29,051 bases of DNA from JBKDZR01 sp047971485 (GTDB taxonomy: Bacteria; Pseudomonadota; Alphaproteobacteria; Rhodobacterales; Rhodobacteraceae). Positions 23,010 to 29,051 of the stretch are shown piece after piece. The stretch is taken from positions 1 to 29,051 of the forward strand of contig JBKDZR010000098.1 of NCBI GenBank assembly GCA_047971485.1. Direction: 5' to 3'. Numbering within the stretch: the stretch's first letter is position 1; the number at the start of each line of letters is the position of its first letter. The notes beneath the pieces are model-generated. The model was not told where the DNA came from, ran no database searches, and was given only the letters and a program-made list of their open reading frames with translations. The translations under genes were made by a program, and so were the position numbers.

Positions 23010-23879
23010 ATGCGCTTGATCTGCCCCCGATGCAGCGTTGCTTATCGCATTCCCGATTCGGCCATCCCGGCCGATGGTCGCGAGGTGCAGTGTTCCGCTT
23101 GTGCACATACCTGGTATCAGTTGCCCCCCCCGGGTATGCAGAAACCAACGGCTGCCCCTAATCCCGTCCCCCCCCCCCAGGACAGCCTGGACAGCGCGGC
23201 CCCCGCGCCGGATCCCGATGGCCCCGATGATCTGCCCCCCCGGCGGCGAATCGATCCCCAGGTTCTGGCCGTCCTGCGCGCCGAAGCCGAACGCGAGACC
23301 TCGGCCCGCCGCAAGGAAACCGCCGCCCCACAGGACGGGCCCCCACCAGATCGGGCGGGCGAACGGATCCGTGATCGCCTGGCCCGCCTGAAGGCCGCCG
23401 AGGCCGTCGCCCCCGAAGAGGATCAGTGGCAAACGGGCGAAGAAAGCCCCCCCCGTCGGCCGCCGGCTCGCAAGGATTCGACCGCCCCTGCGAAACCGCT
23501 GATCGATCATCCGACGCAGCCCGCCCCCGCGTCACCGTCGTCATCCCCGTCGCCGACATCGGCCACACCCAACCCCACAACCGGCCGCGCCCTGACCCCG
23601 CGCAGTCAGCCGGGGCTGCCGGTGCGGCTGTCCCCGCTTGAACTGGCCGTCATCGCGGAAAAGCGCCAGCGCACCGGGTTTCGCATTGGATTTGCCGCCA
23701 CTGCCGGGCTGTGCTGTTTACTGCTGACCCTGGTGGCCAGCGCCCCCCGGATCATCACCCATCTGCCCGCCACCAGCCCGCTGCTGACCCCGCTTGTCAC
23801 TACAAGCGAGATGGCCCAACACCGCATCGTCGGCACGGTGCACGCGGCACTGGCCGCTTTCGGCGGGGGCGAGAAGTGA
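23010..23879 (+). CDS. zinc-ribbon (MJ0042-type) single-pass membrane protein
   Basis: The 289-residue protein begins with a zinc ribbon: C5-x2-C8 and C28-x2-C31 in the pattern MRLICPRC...VQCSACAHTW, typical of the MJ0042 family. A long proline-, alanine- and acid-rich linker with charged helical stretches follows (60-215, probably disordered). One membrane helix lies at 225-247, leaving a short C-terminal tail. The topology suggests a cytoplasmic zinc ribbon anchored to the inner membrane. The function is unknown; related proteins in Rhodobacterales have, as I recall, often been found near ftsE-ftsX and plsC. Here plsC is the neighbour and ftsEX is absent. The ATG at 23010 is chosen because it starts right at the zinc ribbon; the frame is open to 22932. 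It is convergent with the DUF4175 gene. Confidence 0.8.
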   Translation: MRLICPRCSVAYRIPDSAIPADGREVQCSACAHTWYQLPPPGMQKPTAAPNPVPPPQDSLDSAAPAPDPDGPDDLPPRRRIDPQVLAVLRAEAERETSARRKETAAPQDGPPPDRAGERIRDRLARLKAAEAVAPEEDQWQTGEESPPRRPPARKDSTAPAKPLIDHPTQPAPASPSSSPSPTSATPNPTTGRALTPRSQPGLPVRLSPLELAVIAEKRQRTGFRIGFAATAGLCCLLLTLVASAPRIITHLPATSPLLTPLVTTSEMAQHRIVGTVHAALAAFGGGEK

Positions 23880-23891
23880 AACGCCCGACGT

Positions 23892-26381
23892 TCAGAACCG
23901 GTCAAGCAACCGCTTGAGATAGTCCAGTTCCATCTCCGGGCGGCTTTGATCGCCGGACCGGCGCCGGATCTCATCCAGCAGGTCACGCGCCCGTCGATAC
24001 ACATCGTCATTGGGCACCAGGGTGTCACGCGTCCCCAATGGTCCCTCTCCGCCATTTTCGCGCCCCAGCGGATCAAGGGATGACCGCTGCCCGCTTTCTC
24101 CCAGTTGCTGGCCCTGTTGCCCTTGTCCCTGCTGTTGCTGCTGGGCCAGTTCCTCGCCCAGGGACCGGATTCCATCGCGCAGGGCTTCCATCGCCTCGGA
24201 CTGGCTGTCGATTGCGTCGGCCAGTTGGTTGTCGCGCAGGGCCTCTTCGGCCTGGTCCATGGCCCGGCCGGCCCTGTCCAATGCCTCGCGCGCGGCATCG
24301 GCCCCGGCGCCGGCCCCCGGCAAATCCGATTGCTGCCGGCGCAAGCTGTCACGCAAGTCCTGCTGTCGCTGGGCCAGTTGCCCCCCCAGATCAGCGCCCG
24401 GGGATTCCCCCTGTTCCGACCCCGGGCCCTGGCCCGGGTCGAACTGATCCTGCAGGCCCTGAAAAGAATCGTCGGACAGATCCTGCTGATCGCGCAAGGT
24501 TTCCTGCAACCCGCTGAGCGCCTGCTGGCCCGGCCCACCCTGACCGGCAGCGCCACCGCTTTGGGCCATTTGCAGGTTCTGCATCATCTGCGCCAGCTGA
24601 TCGAGCAACTGCTGCGCTTCGGCCATCCGGCCCTGTTCCATCAGTTCCTGCAGGCGATCGAGCATGGATTGCAGCTGATCGCCGGTCATGGTCTGCATAT
24701 TCTGCAGATCCAGATCCGACATCCGGGTGCCGTCACGTTGGGCCTGTTCCGCCAGTTGCCGCATGTAATCCTGCATCGCCTCGCGCAGGTCCTGCATCAG
24801 TTGAGCGATCTCTTCGGGGCTGGCCCCATCACGCATCGCTTCGGACAGGCGATCCTGGGCGCGGCGCAACCGGGCCAGCGCATCGCTCAGATCCCCCTCT
24901 TCGATCCGCAGGGCCAGACGCCACAGGGCCTCGGCCGTGTCTTCGACCAGCGCATCGCTCGGCCCCACTGGCGCCGCGCCCTCCAGTTGCCGCGCGATAA
25001 AGCGGAGACGCAGGTAATCCACCTCTGTGCGGAACATCCCCTCGGGCTGGTAGGAGACGGCGCGCAGAATCTGGGCCACCCGGCCCGAATTGGCCCGGTT
25101 CCACAGCAGATCCCGGCGCTGTTCGATAATCGCCTTGGCCAGCGGATCAAAGAACCGTCGCCCGGGCAAGGCGTCCAGCACCAAAGGGGCCGACTGCCCC
25201 GCATTGTCCGCCGCATCCCAGGCCTGCAACACGATGGTAACCGGCAAATTGGCAAATGGATGCTTGGAGAAATCTTCGATCATCTCCTCGGAAAAGCTGA
25301 TCCGGTCGCCGCTGAGCGGCATGGGCAGATCGACCTCGATCGCCGCGCGCGGCTCGGGGGCGACGCGCAAGCCATGGCGCCGGTCGGCCCGGTCGGGATC
25401 CAGAGTGATCGACGCCACGGCCCTGTCCACGCCATAGTCATCCGCGGCGGCAAAGGGCTGCACCATGCGGCCATCGGCCTCGCGGGTGAGGGTACCGGAA
25501 AAATCGATCACCGGCGCGGCATCGCGTGCGATGGTGATCGTCCATTCGCGGCCCCCTGGCCCCGAAATCGACACCACCCCCGACTGACGCACCTCAAAAT
25601 CCTGGGCAATCTCGGTGACGCTCTCCACCTCGGTTCGGGCGCTGACGGTTTCGGAAACGGTCAATGCCCCGACCTGGCCATACAGCCGCAGGCTGATACG
25701 GCTGCCGGCGGGGACGTCATGCACCTCGCCCTCCAGGTCGTTCAGATACAGGCTGGGCCGGCCCGTATAGGCGGGGGGTTCGATCCAACCCTCCCAACTG
25801 GGGCCCGAGGCCATCGTGGCCGGCCCCCCCGGGGCCATACCGGCCAGGGTCTCGATCCGCCACAGGGATCCGAACAGCATCGCCACCGCCAGCAGGGTCA
25901 GCGCGACATAACGCAAACCATAGCGGTCAAAGCGCGCCAGCCGCAAATCCGGTTTCGCCGGGCGGGCCCCGGCCAGATGGTCGCGCATGCGGACGCGATG
26001 GGCCTGCCACAGCGCCTCGGATCCCGGATCGCCGGTGCCGACGGCCTGAAGGTCGCGCAAGGCCGCAATCGGACGGCCTGCCAGGGTCGCATCCAGCCGG
26101 TCGACCGCTTCGGCCCGCCGGGGCCAACGCATGCGCCGAAGCCCGAACCAAAGCGCCCAGACCAGTCCGGCACCCCCTGCGACCGTCCCGATCCAGACAA
26201 GTTCGATCGCCAGATTGTCTTGAAGCCCGACCATCACTGCGGCCAGTATCGTCGCGGCCAGCGTCCAGAGCGGCCAGAACGCGCGCACCGCCCGTTCCGC
26301 CAGCAGCCCGATCAGGGTCCACCGGATCGGCCAGCGCAGTGTCTTTTCGGTCAGCCGGGAACGCCCGGTGTCCTGCGGCAT
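23892..26381 (-). CDS. TIGR02302/DUF4175 family membrane protein
   Basis: The 829-residue protein belongs to the large alphaproteobacterial family known as TIGR02302 (DUF4175), of unknown function. Three membrane helices are visible, at about 33-51, 58-80 and 156-174. A probably periplasmic beta-rich region follows (roughly 190-480), starting with WEGWIEPPAYTGRPSLYL. The C-terminal 330 residues are Gln-, Met- and Asp-rich heptad-like helices (for example AQRDGTRMSDLDLQNMQTM), suggesting a long coiled coil. The ATG at 26381 has AGGAGG close upstream, a strong ribosome site. In related genomes it usually follows lysA directly; here wrbA lies in between. A role in cell-envelope integrity is plausible, but that is inference. 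Confidence 0.9.
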   Translation of the reverse strand: MPQDTGRSRLTEKTLRWPIRWTLIGLLAERAVRAFWPLWTLAATILAAVMVGLQDNLAIELVWIGTVAGGAGLVWALWFGLRRMRWPRRAEAVDRLDATLAGRPIAALRDLQAVGTGDPGSEALWQAHRVRMRDHLAGARPAKPDLRLARFDRYGLRYVALTLLAVAMLFGSLWRIETLAGMAPGGPATMASGPSWEGWIEPPAYTGRPSLYLNDLEGEVHDVPAGSRISLRLYGQVGALTVSETVSARTEVESVTEIAQDFEVRQSGVVSISGPGGREWTITIARDAAPVIDFSGTLTREADGRMVQPFAAADDYGVDRAVASITLDPDRADRRHGLRVAPEPRAAIEVDLPMPLSGDRISFSEEMIEDFSKHPFANLPVTIVLQAWDAADNAGQSAPLVLDALPGRRFFDPLAKAIIEQRRDLLWNRANSGRVAQILRAVSYQPEGMFRTEVDYLRLRFIARQLEGAAPVGPSDALVEDTAEALWRLALRIEEGDLSDALARLRRAQDRLSEAMRDGASPEEIAQLMQDLREAMQDYMRQLAEQAQRDGTRMSDLDLQNMQTMTGDQLQSMLDRLQELMEQGRMAEAQQLLDQLAQMMQNLQMAQSGGAAGQGGPGQQALSGLQETLRDQQDLSDDSFQGLQDQFDPGQGPGSEQGESPGADLGGQLAQRQQDLRDSLRRQQSDLPGAGAGADAAREALDRAGRAMDQAEEALRDNQLADAIDSQSEAMEALRDGIRSLGEELAQQQQQGQGQQGQQLGESGQRSSLDPLGRENGGEGPLGTRDTLVPNDDVYRRARDLLDEIRRRSGDQSRPEMELDYLKRLLDRF

Positions 26382-26491
26382 CGTGCCCTCCTGAACAGGG
26401 CGGCGCTGCAGCCGCCCCGATCAGCGTATCCGGTTTTTATCCTGGCTCAAAGTTTTGTGCAGTCACATTTTACGGCGAAAGCCCGGACTTT

Positions 26492-26526
26492 GCGGCAAAT
26501 CGCGCCCTGAATGGGCGATTTGCCGC
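26492..26526 (-). terminator. strong hairpin after wrbA
   Basis: GCGGCAAATC (26492-26501) and GATTTGCCGC (26517-26526) form a perfect 10-bp stem; GCCC/GGGC extends it after a 2-nt bulge around a TGAAT loop. It starts 12 nt past the wrbA stop. No T-run follows on the minus strand, so it may terminate with help or act as a 3' stabiliser. Confidence 0.5.
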
Positions 26527-26537
26527 TTGTTGGCGCC

Positions 26538-27131
26538 TCAGGCGGACAGTTTGGCCGCCATCTCAACCAGACGCTTGGTCTGGGCGCTTACGCTGGCCTT
26601 GCCCTTGTCGTCGAACTCACCGGCCTTGACCGAATAGCCGTAGGGGTTGCCACCGGTTTCATAAACCGACGGGTCGGTAAAGCCCGGCGCCACGACAATC
26701 GCGCCCCAATGCATGAAGGTCGTGTAAAGCGACAGGATCGTCGCTTCCTGACCCGCATGGGTGTTCTGCGCACTGGTCGCAGCCGTCGCCACCTTGTTGG
26801 CCAGACCACCGGTCTGCCAAAGCGGCCCCAGCGTGTCGATGAAGGCGCGCATCTGGCTGGGGATCGCCCCGAACCGGGTCGGCGCGATGAAGAAATAGCC
26901 ATTCGACCATTCCAGATCCTCGGGCGTGACCACCGGGATATCCTGCATCTTTTCCAGCTGTGCTTTCCACGGTTCCTGGCCGTTCACCACCGCTTCGGGC
27001 ACGGTTTCAGCGATCCGGCGCACACGCACCTCGGCCCCGGCAGCCTTTGCCGCTTCGGCGGCGGCCAAGGCAACCTGATGGTTGGTGCCGTAGGTGGAAT
27101 AGAAAACGATGGCGATTTTCGCTGTGGCCAT
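26538..27131 (-). CDS. wrbA: NAD(P)H:quinone oxidoreductase, WrbA type
   Basis: WrbA is a flavodoxin-like FMN enzyme that reduces quinones by two electrons and so limits redox cycling in the cytoplasm. The 197-residue protein has the FMN phosphate-binding loop YSTYGTNHQ (11-19), the PTRFGAIPSQMRAFID segment (85-99) that marks the WrbA branch, and the TSAQNTHAGQE and WGAIVVAPG blocks later on. The family usually has about 200 residues, so it is complete. The ATG at 27131 follows AAAGGACGG. It sits between lysA and the DUF4175 gene, on the same strand, with 104 bp to lysA and its own 3' hairpin, so it is probably a separate unit. Its presence in this slot looks unusual. Confidence 0.94.
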   Translation of the reverse strand: MATAKIAIVFYSTYGTNHQVALAAAEAAKAAGAEVRVRRIAETVPEAVVNGQEPWKAQLEKMQDIPVVTPEDLEWSNGYFFIAPTRFGAIPSQMRAFIDTLGPLWQTGGLANKVATAATSAQNTHAGQEATILSLYTTFMHWGAIVVAPGFTDPSVYETGGNPYGYSVKAGEFDDKGKASVSAQTKRLVEMAAKLSA

Positions 27132-27235
27132 GGGAGCCGTCCTTTCGTTGCGTAACCTGCCCCTTCATCTGGCAATTGGGACAAGGATCGCAACCACAAG
27201 TACCGTGCACGTCCGCACACCCTCTTCGCTTCTGG

Positions 27236-28513
27236 TCATGCCTGGGGGGTCAGCCAGCCCGGCACATGATCCCGGGCAATGATTTCAGCGATACTGGGGC
27301 GTTGGCGGATCAGCGCCCAATGATCGCCCTGAACCAACACCTCGGGGATCAGAGGGCGGGTGTTGTATTCCGAGGCCATCACCGCGCCATAGGCCCCGGC
27401 CGACCGAAACGCGACAATTTCGCCCTCACCCAATTCGGGCAGTGGACGGCCCCGGGCAAAGGTATCGCCGGACTCGCACACCGGCCCGACTACGTCATAG
27501 GGCCGCGCCTCGACCCCCGCCGCCGGTTCCACCAGCGGCACGATATCGTGATAGGCACCGTACATCGCCGGGCGGATCAAATCGTTCATCGCCGCATCGA
27601 CGATCAGGAAATCCCGGTCCTCGCCCTGTTTCACATAGATCACGCGCGAGACGAGGATCCCCGAGTTGCCGGCGATCAGGCGCCCCGGCTCGATCTCGAC
27701 CTCGCAGCCCAGATCGCCCACCGTCTGGCGGATCGCCTCGCCATACTCAAGCGGCAGGGGCGGAGCAGAGTTGCTGCGCTCATACGGAATGCCAAGGCCC
27801 CCACCAAGGTCCAACCGCTCAATCGTGTGCCCCTCGGCCCGGAGGATGCGGGTCAGGTCAGCCACCTTGCGATACGCCGCCTCGAACGGCGCGAGCGAGG
27901 TAAGCTGGCTTCCGATATGCACATCGATCCCGACCACGCGCAGACCGGACAGGCGCGCCGCCTCGGCATAGATCTCGGGCGCGCGGGTAATCGGGACGCC
28001 GAACTTGTCTTCCTTGCGGCCAGTGGCGATCTTTTCGTGGGTACCGGCATCGACATCGGGGTTCACCCGAAGGGCAATGGGCGCCACCACGCCAAGGGAC
28101 CGCGCGACCTCGTCAAGCGCGCGCATCTCCGGCTCGCTCTCGACGTTGAAATGCCGGATACCGCCCCGAAGCGCCGTTTTCATCTCGGCCCGGGTCTTAC
28201 CGACGCCGGAAAACACGATCCGTTCGGGATCGGCACCAACGGCAAGCGCGCGGCGATACTCCCCCTCGCTCACCACGTCGAACCCCGAGCCGAGATCGGC
28301 CAGAAGCTTGAGCACGGCGAGGTTCGAGTTCGCCTTCATCGCATAGCAAACCAAATGCGGCCCCCAGGCCAGCGCATCGTCGAACAGTTGGTAATGCCGG
28401 GTCAGCGTCGCGGAGGAATAGCAATAGAACGGCGTGCCGACCGTCGCGGCAATATCGGCGATCCGGACGTCCTCGGCATGAAGTTCGCCATCGCGATAGA
28501 TGAAATGGTCCAT
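27236..28513 (-). CDS. lysA: diaminopimelate decarboxylase
   Basis: LysA decarboxylates meso-diaminopimelate to L-lysine, the last step of lysine synthesis, with pyridoxal phosphate. The 425-residue protein shows the PLP lysine K60 in VCYAMKANSN, the HIGSQL motif in the barrel, the GGGLGIPY segment, and the C-terminal VVGPVCESGD block that carries the catalytic cysteine and substrate contacts. The frame is open to 28558, but the ATG at 28513 gives MDHFIYRDGEL, the normal start. The LptM-like lipoprotein gene lies 104 bp upstream on the same strand, probably in one transcript. The two genes are adjacent in many proteobacteria. Confidence 0.95.
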   Translation of the reverse strand: MDHFIYRDGELHAEDVRIADIAATVGTPFYCYSSATLTRHYQLFDDALAWGPHLVCYAMKANSNLAVLKLLADLGSGFDVVSEGEYRRALAVGADPERIVFSGVGKTRAEMKTALRGGIRHFNVESEPEMRALDEVARSLGVVAPIALRVNPDVDAGTHEKIATGRKEDKFGVPITRAPEIYAEAARLSGLRVVGIDVHIGSQLTSLAPFEAAYRKVADLTRILRAEGHTIERLDLGGGLGIPYERSNSAPPLPLEYGEAIRQTVGDLGCEVEIEPGRLIAGNSGILVSRVIYVKQGEDRDFLIVDAAMNDLIRPAMYGAYHDIVPLVEPAAGVEARPYDVVGPVCESGDTFARGRPLPELGEGEIVAFRSAGAYGAVMASEYNTRPLIPEVLVQGDHWALIRQRPSIAEIIARDHVPGWLTPQA

Positions 28514-28617
28514 AGAGATCCCGGCAGCGGTCAATCGACAAGGGTGAATAAAAAACATCGGACAGCGCGGCCCGGTCGGTCGGCTCTCTAGCGTTCGGTG
28601 ACGCCGATGGAAAGACG

Positions 28618-28794
28618 TCAGCCGGTGCCGATCACACCGATTGAGGCAGTCCCTTCAAGGGAAATGCCGGGGGTGGGCGCGGGCGCCTCCGGCCTCGGCT
28701 TGGGCGGTGTCGGGGGGCCATCCACCCCACAGGACGCCAGCGCCACAAGGGCGGCGAGAGACACCGTCAAAACGGCGATACGACTGGAAACCAA
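28618..28794 (-). CDS. lptM: LptM-like small lipoprotein with TTG start
   Basis: A 58-residue frame, too short for most ORF cut-offs, reads from TTG at 28794 to TGA at 28618. It starts with MVSSRIAVLTVSLAALVALAS-like positively charged and hydrophobic residues and a lipobox L19-A-S-C22, so it should be lipidated at C22 and cross the inner membrane. After the cysteine it has GVDGPPTPPKPRPEAPAP, the G-x-x-G-P-P pattern typical of LptM/YifL, a small lipoprotein that helps assemble the LPS transporter LptDE in E. coli. The TTG is supported by AAGGAGAGG 8 nt upstream; no ATG or GTG fits this position. Its place just upstream of lysA is the usual one in proteobacteria. The exact role here is inferred from the family. 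Confidence 0.75.
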   Translation of the reverse strand: MVSSRIAVLTVSLAALVALASCGVDGPPTPPKPRPEAPAPTPGISLEGTASIGVIGTG

Positions 28795-28802
28795 TTGCCA
28801 AC

Positions 28803-28811
28803 CCTCTCCTT
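28803..28811 (-). promoter_or_regulatory. ribosome binding site deciding the lptM TTG start
   Basis: AAGGAGAGG on the minus strand lies 8 nt before the TTG at 28794. This near-perfect Shine-Dalgarno sequence selects the TTG and makes the short lipoprotein frame credible. Confidence 0.65.
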
Positions 28812-28986
28812 GGAGTTTCTTGCGCCACGGACAAACGACCGCCCGCGGATATCTGTCATCACCGGACGAGCCTACCTCATGCCATCGCCGGGCGCCACGG
28901 ACATGCGCGGAACCGGGCCGAGCGGGAGCACGCGGACGAAACGGAAGGGGTCCGCAGGCCCGCTTTTGGGGGAGGATATACCCGGA

Positions 28987-29051
28987 TTGAGCAAGGCACC
29001 CTGGGCGCGGGACAAGGCCGAAGGCCGCCGCGCCAGCGCCGGACCGGCCCA
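28987..29051 (+). CDS. possible 5' end of a gene running off the window
   Basis: A frame starting at TTG (28987) after the purine-rich GGGGGAGGA (28968-28976) is open to the edge. It would read MSKAPWARDKAEGRRASAGP, hydrophilic and basic, with no recognised family. The spacing of about 10 nt is acceptable. With only 21 codons visible this could easily be chance. The region 28812-28986 holds nothing else that I can support: no argH on the minus strand, and no clear promoter. Confidence 0.25.
   Translation, partial: MSKAPWARDKAEGRRASAGPA

Noticed and set aside
24105..26510. An 801-codon frame opposite the DUF4175 gene
   Set aside because: Antisense shadow; no ribosome site or domain.
28598..28990. 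A 130-codon plus-strand frame over the lipoprotein gene
   Set aside because: It is antisense to the lipobox-containing frame and has no recognisable domain.
1..29051. tRNA, rRNA or CRISPR arrays
   Set aside because: Reading both strands gave no T-loop signature in a cloverleaf context and no regularly spaced repeats.

Overview
The window looks like an ordinary, mostly core stretch of a GC-rich alphaproteobacterial chromosome, most likely Rhodobacterales (Rhodobacter/Paracoccus/roseobacter type). The signs are a short-form HisG with a HisZ subunit encoded beside hisS, a B12-dependent class II ribonucleotide reductase, the DUF1489 and DUF1467 families, a TIGR02302/DUF4175 membrane protein near lysA, and a methylmalonyl-CoA epimerase. 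The genus cannot be fixed from this sequence alone. No tRNA, rRNA, CRISPR array or intact insertion sequence was seen.

Layout, left to right. Positions 1-833 hold a decayed TniQ-like fragment and several palindromes, the only accessory-looking part. nrdJ (-) is divergent from a DUF1489 gene (+), with a good sigma70-type promoter that has a 13-bp palindrome in its spacer. A 385-bp gap (3680-4064) between convergent genes is rich in inverted repeats and may hold a structured RNA. Next is a translationally coupled hisS-hisZ-hisG operon (-), then slyX (+), an M48 lipoprotein peptidase (-), a small acidic unknown (+), a GabD-type aldehyde dehydrogenase (-), a DUF167 gene (-), a nitroreductase coupled to an EI24/CysZ-like membrane protein (+), mce-DUF1467 (-) and a single-domain response regulator (+). 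These are followed by aspS coupled to a GNAT acetyltransferase (-), a cyclopropane-fatty-acid-synthase-like methyltransferase (+) and carB (+). The right third carries ybjN (-), plsC (-) with a textbook terminator, a zinc-ribbon membrane protein (+), a DUF4175 protein (-), wrbA (-), lysA (-) and a small LptM-like lipoprotein gene with a TTG start, too short for a length-filtered gene call.

The genes are mainly housekeeping: DNA precursor synthesis (nrdJ), histidine and carbamoyl-phosphate/lysine synthesis (hisG, hisZ, carB, lysA), aminoacylation (hisS, aspS), and envelope and lipid functions (plsC, the CFA-like enzyme, the M48 lipoprotein, LptM-like, DUF4175). Two genes link to cobalamin metabolism: nrdJ needs adenosylcobalamin itself, and mce feeds the adenosylcobalamin-dependent methylmalonyl-CoA mutase.

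I found no convincing undescribed multi-gene system. The items most worth a second look are the structured 3680-4064 gap, the palindrome inside the nrdJ promoter, the mobile-element remnant at the left edge, the TTG-started lipoprotein gene, and the rearranged lysA neighbourhood (wrbA inserted, no argH next to the lipoprotein gene).
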